A stretch of DNA of 64,000 bases, taken from Chrysemys picta bellii (lineage: Eukaryota; Chordata; Testudines; Emydidae). The stretch covers positions 56,263,439 to 56,327,438 of the forward strand of contig NC_088800.1 in NCBI RefSeq assembly GCF_011386835.1. Direction: 5' to 3'. Made by a program: the position numbers and the translations under genes. Positions 47,043 through 58,300 of the stretch are shown here, in pieces. Each line of letters opens with the position of its first letter. Position 1 is the first letter of the stretch. The notes under the pieces were generated by a model. It was not told the origin of the DNA and made no database searches. It worked only from the letters and a program-made list of their open reading frames with translations.

Positions 47043-48852
47043 CAGTGGTTCCCAAACTTTAACAACCTGTGAACCTGTCAAGGCTCCTTCCCCACTCTGA
47101 TCTTTAGGGTACAGATGTGGGGGTCTGCATGAAAACTTCTAAGCTTAACTACCAGCTTAGATCTGGTCCCCTGCCACCACTCCTGTCAAGGCTGGATCCC
47201 CACTTTGAACTTTAGGGTACAAATGTAGGGGCCTGCATGAAAACTTCTAAGCTTAACTACCAGCTTAGCTCTGGTTCTGCTGCCACCATTTCAATGGATT
47301 CCATTCCTGGGAAACCTTGAAAAACCTTCACCAAATCCCTGGTGAAAACAGATCCAAACCCCTTGGATCTTAAAACAAGGGGAAATTAACCATTCCCCTC
47401 CTTCCTCCCACCAACTCCTGGTGAATCAAGATCCAAACCCCTTGGATCTTAAAACAAGGAGAAATTAACCATTCCCCTCCTTCCTCTCACCAACTCCCTG
47501 GTGAACATAGATCCAACCCCTTGGATCTTAAAACAAGGAGAAATTAACCACCACCACCCCCTCCTTTCTCCCACCAACTCCTGGTGGATCCAGATCCAAT
47601 CCCCTTGGATCTAAAAACAAGGAAAAATCAATCAGGTTATTAAAAAAGGCTTTTAATTAAAGAAAAAGGTCTAAATCATCTCTGTAAACTCAGGATGGAA
47701 AATAACTTTACAGGGTAATCAAACTTAAAGGGCCCAGAGGAACCCCCTCTAGCCTTAGGTTCAAAGTTACAGCAAACAGAGGTAAACACCTTAGCAAAAG
47801 GTACATTTACTAGTTGGGAAAACAAAGATAAAACTAACACGCCTTGCCTGGCTGTACTTACAAGTTTGAAATATGAGAGACTTGTTCAGAAAGATTTGGA
47901 GAGCATAGATTGATGTCTGGTCCCTCTTAGTCCCAAGAGCGAACTCCCCCCAAAAACAAAGAGCACAAACAAAAGCCTTCCCCCCCCAAGATTTGAAAGT
48001 ATCTTGTCCCCTTATTGATCCTTTGGGTCAGGTGTCAACCAGGTTACCTGAGCTTCTTAACCCTTTACAGGTAAAAGGATTTTGGAGTCTCTGGCCAGGA
48101 GGGATTTTATAGTATTGTACACAGGAGGGCTGTTACCCTTCCCTTTATAGTTATGACAAAACCCCTTTCACTAAAATGTCAAGTCTCGCGAACCCCTTCC
48201 TCAAAATAAATATTGCCAGGGATTTTCTCCTTTACCTGAGTATAAATTATAAAAACAGTAATCTGGGAAATATAAAATTTGTTTTGATGACAAGCTTATT
48301 ACACACTTCATTATTAATTATTATTTATCATTACAGTATTTTATTACATTATGAAAACGGCAACACTCTTCCAAGATCTTACTTTCGTAGCTTGTATCAC
48401 TTCGAATAAGTCTGTTATAAGACAAGGCTCCTACGTTTCATGCTGTTTCACACCTGATACTCCTTGATGAAGGTATTTAAGAAGTCAACTTAGAGTTCCT
48501 TCTACACAAGCATTCAGGTCTTGAGCAGTCCAGACAAACAACGCACGTTACAACAAAGCTTAAACTTGTTCTTCCTAATAATTTTTAAAACAATATTAGC
48601 TGCCTGTTTAATTTTAAAAACAGGAAAAAATATCCACCTCCCTTTGCATTTCCTATAAGGAGTTTTGAAGTTTAAATCTCAGTGTGATAGAGATGCTTGC
48701 TTTGATCTGCTTCGCTCTTGGACATCCAGGGACTCTGGGCTGCTGGCCCCATGCTGCCCGGGGTCCCTAGGGACAGCTCTGTCCGCCATTAGGGAATTTT
48801 TTCCCCGCGGACAACCTGTAACATTTCGCGAACCCCAGTTTGGGAACCACTG
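47043..48852. mobile_element. Charlie-type hAT element split by an LTR
   Basis: Termini CAGTGGTTCCCAAACT and AGTTTGGGAACCACTG are inverted and typical of Charlie hAT elements. Flanks TTCTAGAT (47035-47042) and TACTAGAT (48853-48860) agree at 7 of 8. Without the LTR the element is about 0.73 kb, AT-rich and has no transposase. Confidence 0.85.
47076..48158 (-). mobile_element. Solo LTR nested in the Charlie element
   Basis: Starts TGTCAAGG and ends TTATGACA like 8705-9523. Flanks GAACC and AAACC agree at 4 of 5. The first 100 bp are partly duplicated in tandem (tgtcaaggct at 47076 and again near 47184), and the gatccaaaccccttggatct block is repeated about four times, which makes it longer (1083 bp against 819). 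Confidence 0.85.
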
Positions 48853-48860
48853 TACTAGAT

Positions 48861-51800
48861 TAATTCACCAACACTGCTGCTGTACGTCTGATGTGCAGCG
48901 TGTAGTCTGCTGAAGAGCAGATTCAATACGAGCTGTGGCTTCACTCTTCTCTTCCCTGAGCTCTCCTACTGAGAGGTGAACAAGAGAAGTTTGTTCTTGC
49001 TTTGAGTCCAATAGCTTGGTGCATTGTTCAAGGATCTCCTATATAAAGATGCTACTTATCATCTGTCTACATCTTTATAAGGCCCCCATCAGTGCAGTAT
49101 TTGAGTGCCTGTTTCCGCCCAAGTTGCATAACCTCCCTGCCTGTTTACACAACAAGGACATCTATCACTGTCTTTAATGTTGAGAAGGTAAGAGTTTGAT
49201 TTCAGGTTTTGGATGAGGACAAAATGGAGCCTTGATTACATGCCAGGCGTCTGCTCGTGGAGGTGAGGCTGAACATGATGATGATGTTTTTTGGATTTGC
49301 AGCATTCGCCTCTGCAGCAGGTTGCCCGGCTCTACTGTCCAAGAGAGGAAGCTCATCCTGGGCTCATGTAATTTTGATCCCGCCCCCTCTTGATAGGGCT
49401 GCCTGCCAGAGGTGAATTCTCACTGAGCGATACCCTCCGGGCAGCCTGCATGTAGCTCAGAGGTTCTGGGGAAGATTTGTTGAGGGGCCAGAGAAGGCCA
49501 AGCCTGACTGCTGCTGCTTGGCAGGCCACTAGCCTTTTCTCCTGAGCCTTGGTTCCCGGAGGGTATACGTGGCAGCCCTCTGTGCCCTTGGCCACTAATC
49601 TCTTGTTTTTCTGTTAGGCTCCATCCAGAGAGAACGGATTGCAGAGGGCAAACTCGAGAGGTTCTGGACTCCTGGGACCTGAATCTTAATGTTTCTCCAC
49701 CATAGGCAGGTTGGGGAAATACCCTTGTCTCCCGGGTTCCCTATTTAGTTCCCTAATAAGTCACTGGTGATCAGTGTGTGTCCCTAATAGCCCAATTCAA
49801 GAGCTGGAGCTTCCATCCTCTTCTCCTCAGTGGAGGAGGAGAAGATGGAAATGTCCTAGACATACAAAAAGGGCGCCCTAGAGGTGAGTGAGTCTGACCA
49901 CCCGTTCATTCTGTATGGTGCAAACTGAGCTCGAAAGCCTTGCTTGGTTGGCAGGTGTATGAGTGAGGCCTGTGGAGCCAAATAAAAGGCTCCTGCCCTA
50001 GAGATCAGAGCTCGGGTAGATCTTGGTGAGAAAGAGACCCCTCCCTTCTGGAACTCTGCAAGGCAGTAACCTGGGTATCCTCCTGCTTTCTCACAGGTCT
50101 GTGCAAGTGCTCTCTTGCCTATATGGGGACATCTACTGGCAGCCTGCCCATTACTCCTGCGGTGGCTCCTTCTGCTGGACTGTTTCAGCATTGCATCCTG
50201 ACCCAAGTTTGGTCTGAGCATCTTCAGTGAGTATGCGCCCATCTAGGCTACGTCAGCTGCTGTTTTACACCCCATCTTCCATAGGCTTCCCTCATCCACA
50301 CAGCAGCGTGGTCCAGCCCATATGATCAGCCTGCCTGTGTGAGCAGAGCATCTAAGTAGCTAGACCTGTGGGAAGAACTATGCCGGAATTTCTCTCCGCC
50401 TGAATCTTTGTCTGCAAAGAAGGAAATGGATAACAAAACATGAGTTTGCAACATGCACTTATCTTTAAAAAGCGGCCAACTGCATTGGTTGTAAATAGGG
50501 AGGGTGTCAGGAAATGTGGGGAGAGGAGTTTACTGGAGTGAAGGAAATTCTGGCTGCAGCAGCCTTATTCCCCTCTTGCTCAGTGGATTGGGGCTGTGAG
50601 AAGTGACGCTGGGTCTGCTTGCGGCCTGCAGTTCAGCCTGCGACTCTATGCCACCCCCTGCCCACCCTTCTTGGGCTGACTGCAGCCTCTCCAGGTATTT
50701 AAGCACCAGGCCTAGGAGAGTCTGCTCAGCACCTGGCTGGGTTCTGCCTAGTGAGCAGCTGGCAGGGTCAGCCTCTGACAGAACGAGTGCCCGTGATGCG
50801 GGGGAGGGGTTGGACTGCACACTCCAGCCCTGGGATGTGTTTCCTCAGCACCTGGCTCTGTTTCCTCAGCTCTGGTGCAGCCCTTGGGGGCATGATCAGC
50901 TGTTGAAGGCAGGGAGACTCAGAGGTAGAATTTCATATCCCCATAAGCATAGCTGGGGCTGGGGTGGGGTGGGGGGTTGGGGTGTTGTCAGCTGCTCCGT
51001 GCGTGCAGGGGCTCTTGGAGCTGCCACTTGCAGGGGGCAGGCAGCAATCCAGGCTGGGTTCTGCAGAGTTAGCACCAAATGTAGCTCAGAGGAACCCCCG
51101 GCCTCGCCCTTGGCTGGGGCTGCTCAGAGGCACCGCGGCTGGTGAGGGATTAGGGGGAAAAGTCTCCTCCAGCAGCCGGGTCTCCCATAGGAGGTGGTTT
51201 CCCTCCCTCTTGTGGAGTCCACCCCCTCTCTGCTTGCCCCTGCCCCCTGCCTGCCAGGAATAACTCACTTCTGACTCCCAGACCCTGCTGACCAGCCATG
51301 GCTCCTGCCTGGGCCAGGATGGGAACACCCCACAGGGCAGGGAGTTTCAAACTATAGCCGGGGAGAAGATACCCCAGAACCAGCCCCAAGGGTTTTCTCC
51401 CTGCTCCTACGCTCTGCAGGTCACTCCAACTGGGTTCTGGCTCTCAGCCACCGTGCGATGTGGCTGCTGCCCCCTGCCCCTAGAACCCTGCCCCGATTTC
51501 CCCCTGCCCCTCCTCCCAGCACACCAATACCCCTCAGCTGTGACTCACAGCAGGGTGGGCGGTCCAAGCCTCCTGCTCTTCTCTGGCTTCAATTGTCCAT
51601 CATGTATCCTAGGGGAGGCAGGCGGGCCTGGTTATTTAACAGCATGCAGGGCACCAGCCACCGCTTGGATTTCTGTCTTTCAAGGTGCCCCCATCCCCAA
51701 TCCATCCGGGCAGAGGAGGGGAAGGAGCTGGGTGGAGAGTCAGTCCCCAAGATTATTGGGATCATTTTGCCTTTGGCCTCGTGCCCCACAAAGGCCAGGA

Positions 51801-52318
51801 GAGGTGTTGTGCACACAAGCCCCACTGGGAGTTGGCGTGAAGCACAGCGTGGCAGAGCTGCTGCCCTGGCTCTTTGCCTGCATGGCTGGTGGTAGCTGGG
51901 GTGGGCAGGGCTGGGGCTTCCTGTGAATCTCTGCCCTCCCTGTACAGGCTGCAGGGGGACCTGGCTGGGGCCAGTGCCTCGTGCGGGGTGGGGTGCGGGG
52001 GAACCAGGGTGAGACCTTTGGGAGGCAGGATCTCTCCCTCGGGCCTGCTCCTGCTGCAGGTGCCGGGCTTGCCCAGGGCCAGGGCAGAGGAGACCCTCTG
52101 GCCACAGAGCCCTCCCGCATCTGGCTGCAGGGAGTATTCGTTCCCCCTTTGTCCCAGGGAGATGGGAAGGAGCGGGTGGAGGGGGAGTTGGGTGTGGTTG
52201 TGTGTGGACAACGGAGGCCAGCCCCTCCCCCCTGTTAGGAGTGTGCATGTGGCGCTGGGCCCCGGACTCATGGGGCAGGGAGGGATAACAGGAAGAAGAG
52301 CTCCAGCTCTTTTCTTAC
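48861..52318. other. No gene recognised; expected to hold the MROH 3' end
   Basis: The last MROH exon should lie here or further left, starting with two bases to complete a glycine codon, but none with family similarity was recognised. G-rich tract at about 50955-50990. Long open frames between 51400 and 52300 are composition artefacts as far as I can tell. Confidence 0.4.
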
Positions 52319-52382
52319 CTATCAGCTGCTGGGCAGCTGCTGCTCTCAGGGCGTCCTTCTTGCTCAGTCTCCCTGGGCAGTC
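52319..52382 (-). CDS. MROH exon 18
   Basis: Encodes DCPGRLSKKDALRAAAAQQL; ends in phase 1 before GTAAGA, so at least one more exon must follow to the left. Confidence 0.78.
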
Positions 52383-55300
52383 CTGGAGCTGGGAAGCCAA
52401 GAACCCAGTTAGTCCCAAGCCACACATCCTCCCCAGGCTGAGGGGAGCTGCCTGGTAGGGAGGTGAGGAACCCCTGGCTGTCAGAGCCCTCTCCCCCTTG
52501 ATTCCTCCCATGGGACAGAGATGACTTGTACAGGAGCCATCCTCAAGGGTGGGGGATGGGGCTGAGTCAGTGAGGGGGCTCCCTGGAGCAGGGAAGCTCC
52601 CTGTGTGCTTAGGTCTTCCCACCCCCCTGTCCTGCAGGGCCCACACCCCAGAGCTCACTCACCAGGATCCTGCAGGCTTCGCTCAGGAAGGCGGGGATGG
52701 CAGGGGCCGCCCCCTCGGCTAGCTGGCTCCGCACGAGCGTACGCAGGGGCTGGTAGCTGAGGAAGGGTGCGCACTGCAGCAATGCCACCCTGCACGCCTG
52801 CCAGAGAGGGCGAGAAGGAAACTGGTTGAGTCCCTGAGCGCAACAGGCTGCCAACTCGCAGGCTCTGTGTGGCTTGGGGAGACTCCGCTGTGCCGGAGCA
52901 GCAAGGAGCCACCTCTTTGCAGAACCTCCTCTGGCCTGACGTTGTTCCCCAGGCCCCCACAGCCCCCATCTCCAGCTTGGCTGGGTTGAGGGGAGCCAGG
53001 CCCGAGTGCTGGGGCCGGGGAGGTACACTCCTGGAACAGGGAAGGGGCCATTCCCTGTGGGTCCCCGGTGGGCGGTTAACAGCACTGCCCGGTGACCAAC
53101 GTACTTGGCCTCCCCTCAATCCCAGGCACTATCGGGGGCTGCTACTCGGCTGGGGCGCGGGTTGTGGTGGGATTGCTGCAGGAGGCTGGTCATTCCCAGA
53201 CAGGAGCTAGCACACAAGTGAGGGCAGGGCAGCAGCAATGGAGACCCAATCGGCCTCAGCGACCTGCCCTTCCCTGTGGCCCTGCTTGGGTTAGGTCACT
53301 TGCTAGGGGCCAGAGATAGACCTGGACCTGGCCACTAAACAGGGCAGGCTGTAAAATGGAGCCACAGCCGCGGAGAGGCTGGCTGGGCAGGGAGACTGGA
53401 GGTGCCTGTGGGGAATGGAGGAGGAGAAGGAAACCCCACAGATCTACCCCACAGCTACACTCTGAGGGCTGGCAGAACTCTGTGTGGGGTGGGGGAGGGC
53501 TGGATTAGTGGGGGGTCCTGGGTGCCACAGGGCAGCACTGAGGAGATCTGGGGCTTGAAGGGGGGAGTTTGCACCATCCTTGCCATGTTGTTAGAACGCC
53601 CCCAGCCACCCCTGCCCCTATGAGCCCTCAGCTGCACTCACCTGGGCCACCTGGGGGTCCCCGTCCTGTAGGTGGATGAGCAGTGTCCCCATGCTCTTCT
53701 CCACCTCAGCCCCAAAGAGGGATGACTTCTTGGAAACAAATTTGCTGAGGTGGCCAAAGAGCTCCATGGAGGCCCGCCTCAGGCCGCTGGTCTCCTGCAG
53801 ACAGGGGGCGCAGGGTGGTTAGAGGGGACAGGCTCAGGCCCTCACATGCTTTGGGAATCAGCCTGGCAGCTGCGGAGCCCGGAGAGGTTTCAGCTAGTTC
53901 AAACGACAGGACAATTCTCTGCAAACTCCCCTCTTTCCTGCTGGGCCCCAGGGCTGCTGAACAATTGTGGGCCCAGGGCCCAAGAATGATTGCATCCTGC
54001 CTTCCCTAGCAGAGGAGCTGAGCTGCCCCACAAATCCAGAAATGTGCCTGCATCGGACACTGAGCCCCCTCCACGGGAAGGCAGGTCCTGAGCACCTTCC
54101 CCTGTGGGGTGCCCTATAGTAGGGTTACCATATTTTGTGCCTCCAAATGGAGGACACTCCACGGGGCCCCAGCCCCGCCCACGCCCCCCTCCCCAACTCC
54201 GCCCCCTCCCCAAAGTCTCCGCCCCCTCCCCTGCTTCCCGCGAACATTTAATTTGCGGGAAGCCTGAAGCAGGTAAGGGGGGGGGATGGGGGGAGGAGGT
54301 GCGGCCCAGGCTGGCCCCCCGGCGGCTCCAGCCTGGGTCGGCTCGGGCCCTGGGGTGCCGGCCCCGGCCGACCACCCCCGGCCCGCCCAGCACTGCCGGC
54401 CCCCGGTGGCCCGGCGCACCCTCCGGCCCCGGGACCCCGGACCGGCTCCCGGACCGGCCCCCCGGCCCGGCGCACCCCCACGGCTCCCGGCCCGGCGCAC
54501 CCCCGCGGCCCGGCGCACCCCCCCGGCCCCGCGGCCCGGCGCACCCCCCCGGCCCCGGACCGGCTCCCGGACCGGCCCCCCGGCCCGGCGCACCCCCGCG
54601 GCCCGGCGCACCCCCCCGGCCCCGCGACCCCGGACCGCCCCCCCGGCTCAGCACACCCCTGCGGCTCCGCGGCCCGGCGCACCCCCCCGGCCCCGCGGCC
54701 CGGCGCACCCCCTGGCCCCGCGGCCCCGGACCGGCTCCCCGGACCGGCGCACCCCCGCGGCTCCCCGCCCGGCGCACCCCCGCGGCTCCGCGGCCCGGCG
54801 CACCCCCGCAGCCCCGGACCGGCTCCCGGACCGGCTCCGCGGCCCGGCGCACCCCCGCGGCTCCGCGGCCCGGCGCACCCCCGCAGCCCCGGACCGGCTC
54901 CCGGACCGGCTCCGCAGCCCGGCGCACCCCCGCGGCTCCGCGGCCCGGCGCACCCCCGCGGCCCCGCGGACCCCCCAGCGGCCCGGCCCGGCGCACCCCC
55001 CAGCGGCGCGGCCCCGCGGGCCCAGACCGGCTCCCGGCACCGCGCCCCCTGTTCCCCGCCCGGCCCCACGCCCAGCCCGGCCCGGCCCTGCGACCCCGGC
55101 CAAAGAGGCCCCGGCCGAGCCCTCCCTCCCTCCCGATTTTCCCGGACATGCCCGGCTTTTGGGGATTTCCCCCCGGACGGGGATTTGAGCCCCCAAAAGC
55201 CGAACATGTCCGGGAAAATCCGGACGTATGGTAACCCTACCCTATAGCGCCATGGGGCCTGCCCTGCTTGGTACTTACATCCTCAAAGAACGTTCTCGCC

Positions 55301-58300
55301 TGCAGGGCCAGTGGGACGGCGACGTGAGCCTTCAGAGGCGCCTTGGGGTCCCGCAGCATCCAGCAGAGCCCTTCCATGGCTTCCAGAACGGTGCGGGGGT
55401 CGCAGCATTCGCACACGGCGCGGACAAAACTCTCCAGGATCTTGTCTCGCTTTTTCCTGACCTGCAGAGAAGGGGTTGGACGCCGCTCGGTGAGCAACGC
55501 TCTGTCAGCCTGAGTGTAAGCAGAGTCCGGGCAAGTCAGCCTACAGCCTAGTCTGCTCCATAGGAGCCACAGGCTGGGGAGAAGGGGAACCAGGCGCTTC
55601 CTACCCAGCCCTCTCTGCCTAGTCTCCTGCCATTCCAGACCCACCTTGTCCGGGAACTCGGTCACTGCGTTCCTGAGGCCGTGCAGCGCTCTGCCTCGAA
55701 CGTGGATGTTGCTGTCCTCTGTCCGCTGCAGCATGGCCTTCACAACCTGCTTCCGCATGGCCTTGGGCTCATTCTCCATCAGCAGGGGGCTGCCGAGGAA
55801 CTAAAGGGACCGAAAGGAGCTGTCAGAGAGGGCTGGGCGAGGCCAGGAGGAGCAAGGGGAAGGGAGTATGATCAGGGGCCAGGAGGTGACATAGATCCGT
55901 ACCGACTGCTGTTCACGAGGGGCTGGCTTCAGCTGAGCTTAACAGAAGTGACATGTGCAGGGCAGAACGCTCCCTCTGCTTCCAGTGGGGTGCTCCCAAA
56001 TCCCACCACAGAGCCCCCAGCAGAGGGATTAATTTACAAGCAATACACCACCGGGACCATCTCTCATTGGCTGACCAGCTATTGGCCCCCTGTTCCATCA
56101 GCTTCTGGGCCTGGCTAACCCTCCCCCCTGGTCTTCCAGGCTCACCTCTGCGAACAGGGCGGTGCAGGCCATGCGTTCGCCCTCCTGGCTGGCCTGGAGG
56201 CTGGGAAGGAGAAGCTTTGGGATGCTCTTCAGGGCCAGGTTTGGGTGGGTCACTATGGCCCTGGGAGAGAACAAGAGTTCGTGTTGATGTGTGCATGACA
56301 ACCCTGCACGTGCCGGAATCCGGCCCGGTCCCGGCCACCCCCTCCCATCTCTGCCCCACTGGGCTCCAGAGCGAGAACGTGACTCCTCCAGCCTCTGTCC
56401 TCACCTGCTAAGGAGAGTGAACCCCTCGGGCTGGGCCTCCTCCAGCAGCTGCCAGCCTCGCTCCTGGTCCATTAGCTCCACAGCTGGCTGACTGCCCCTG
56501 AGGCGCAGCACCCGCGCCAGGGCCTGCACGGCCATGCTGGGAAGAGAAGGAGGCAGGAGATGGTGATGCAGGGATTCCTGCTCTCTGGGCGGGGTGGGGG
56601 CGGGCAGGACTCCCTTTCTGCAGCACTGAAGGGATCAGGGTGAGCCTAGAAGCTGCCCCACTTCTGCCTTTGGTTCTCCCCCCGCAACTGTGGGGGCAGG
56701 GGGGAGTGTCTGCAGATGTGACCTTCGCTCGCCTCCAAAGATGTGAAAATTGCCCCTCCCCGCCCCGCCCAGGAAACTGACCCTGGGGAGAAAAGTACAT
56801 GCAGTGCCCCCCTGAATGCCCTGCTGCCCTGAGCCCTGCCCCCCAGGGCCCACTGCAGAAAAGGGGTGAAGTGGCTCAGTGACAGGCCGGGCCTGTCCCA
56901 AAGCCTTCAAAGTAGACAGTAAATAGAGACAGCAGCCAGCTCTGCCCTGCTCCCCAGCTCTGCTCCCCCTCCCCCCACCCCCAGCTCAGCTCCCTCATCA
57001 CCCTGCTGAGCTGCCCATTCTGAGGAGCTCTCTGGCTCCCTGAGTATCCGGGGGCAGTTCTGCCCGCTCCTAAGCACGAGAAGCCTGGCTGATCTGAACC
57101 CTCGGTCCCCCGAAGGTGTCGGGAGTCCCTGGACAATGAAGGTCCAAGAAGGAAGCTTCCCCCTCCTAGGGGCTAGCCCAGACACTGCATGGGTGCTGGG
57201 ATCCATCGGCCCCACACATTACCTGCGTGGACTGGTGTCACTGGGCAAGTCCTGATGGGCTCCCGAGAGGTGCCGTGCCGGGGGGCAGGCGATGGCGAGG
57301 AAGCAAGAGGCGAACAGGTCGTCCTCGCGTCCCTCCAGCGTGTCCGCTTGCCCCAAGGCCCCGATCAGCTCCCACAGGCCGCATGTGGTCTGGAAGGGAA
57401 AAGATACAGTCAGAAGACCGTGGCCGTGCGCAGAATGCAGCCGGGAAAGAGGGCTGAATGCCAGCGATGGGAACTTACCGCCGGGGGCAGCCGGGCTGGC
57501 TGGGGGCAGCTCCTGTCCTGGGTCTGCCCAGGGTTAGCCCGGCCTTTCTCTGGGCTGTCGTCCAGCAGGATGTGCAGTACCTCCCTGGTCAGCATGGGGT
57601 CTGCACCTAGGAATCTCCAGATGGCCTTGCTGGGGCTGTGACGGACAGAGGGACGGCAGGTAAGGAATTCACACAGAGGACGGGCCCAGTTGGTACACAC
57701 CAGGGATGATGCCCTCCGAGGGGTGACGGGCCAGAAGCAGCAGGTTGAGCCTGCTGGTGGCTGACCTCAAGGCCCTTCAGGCACTGTCCAGTCCTAAGGG
57801 GTTCATACCCTCCTGCCTGGGCACTGCCAGGGGGCGCTGTGTCACAGAAAGGGATGGGTGGACGTGGCCAGACTCACTTCTCCCAGCTTGGGGGCCCCCT
57901 CCCTCCCTTGCTGCCTTCTCCTGATGGGAACCAGAGGGGTTGGGATTAGAGCCCCCATGGGGGAAAGCAGTGACTCTGGGCTCAGGGGTGGGGGCTGGTG
58001 TGAGGAGGTGCCCACCCTTGGGAGGGGCTAGGGCTAGGTGCTGGGCTGGATCTCCTGAACTGGGGGGGGTGGCACAGAGTGGGAGCTGCGGCCAAGGAGA
58101 GCAGGAGCTCCTTCCCCATGGGGCAGAGTGTGGGGGTTTCAGGAGGAACAAGGCTCCAGTTCTGGCCACGCCATGGCTCTGGGGTGCGGGGTTTGGAGAA
58201 GGCTGTAAAATGGGCTCTGTGCTTGTCGGCTTTGGGCAGGATGCAGGGAAGGCGCTGCTGGCACAGGGGAACCTGGCAGGCTGGTGAATCGGAGAAGACC

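Noticed and set aside
51453..52658. Several open frames of 150-298 codons around the MROH 3' exons
   Set aside because: They cross real introns and exons in the wrong frame or strand; only the spliced blocks match the family.
53899..55234. Open frames of 300-416 codons on both strands
   Set aside because: They are proline/arginine- or glycine-rich translations of the CpG-rich minisatellite, open in every frame because the repeat contains no stop triplet.
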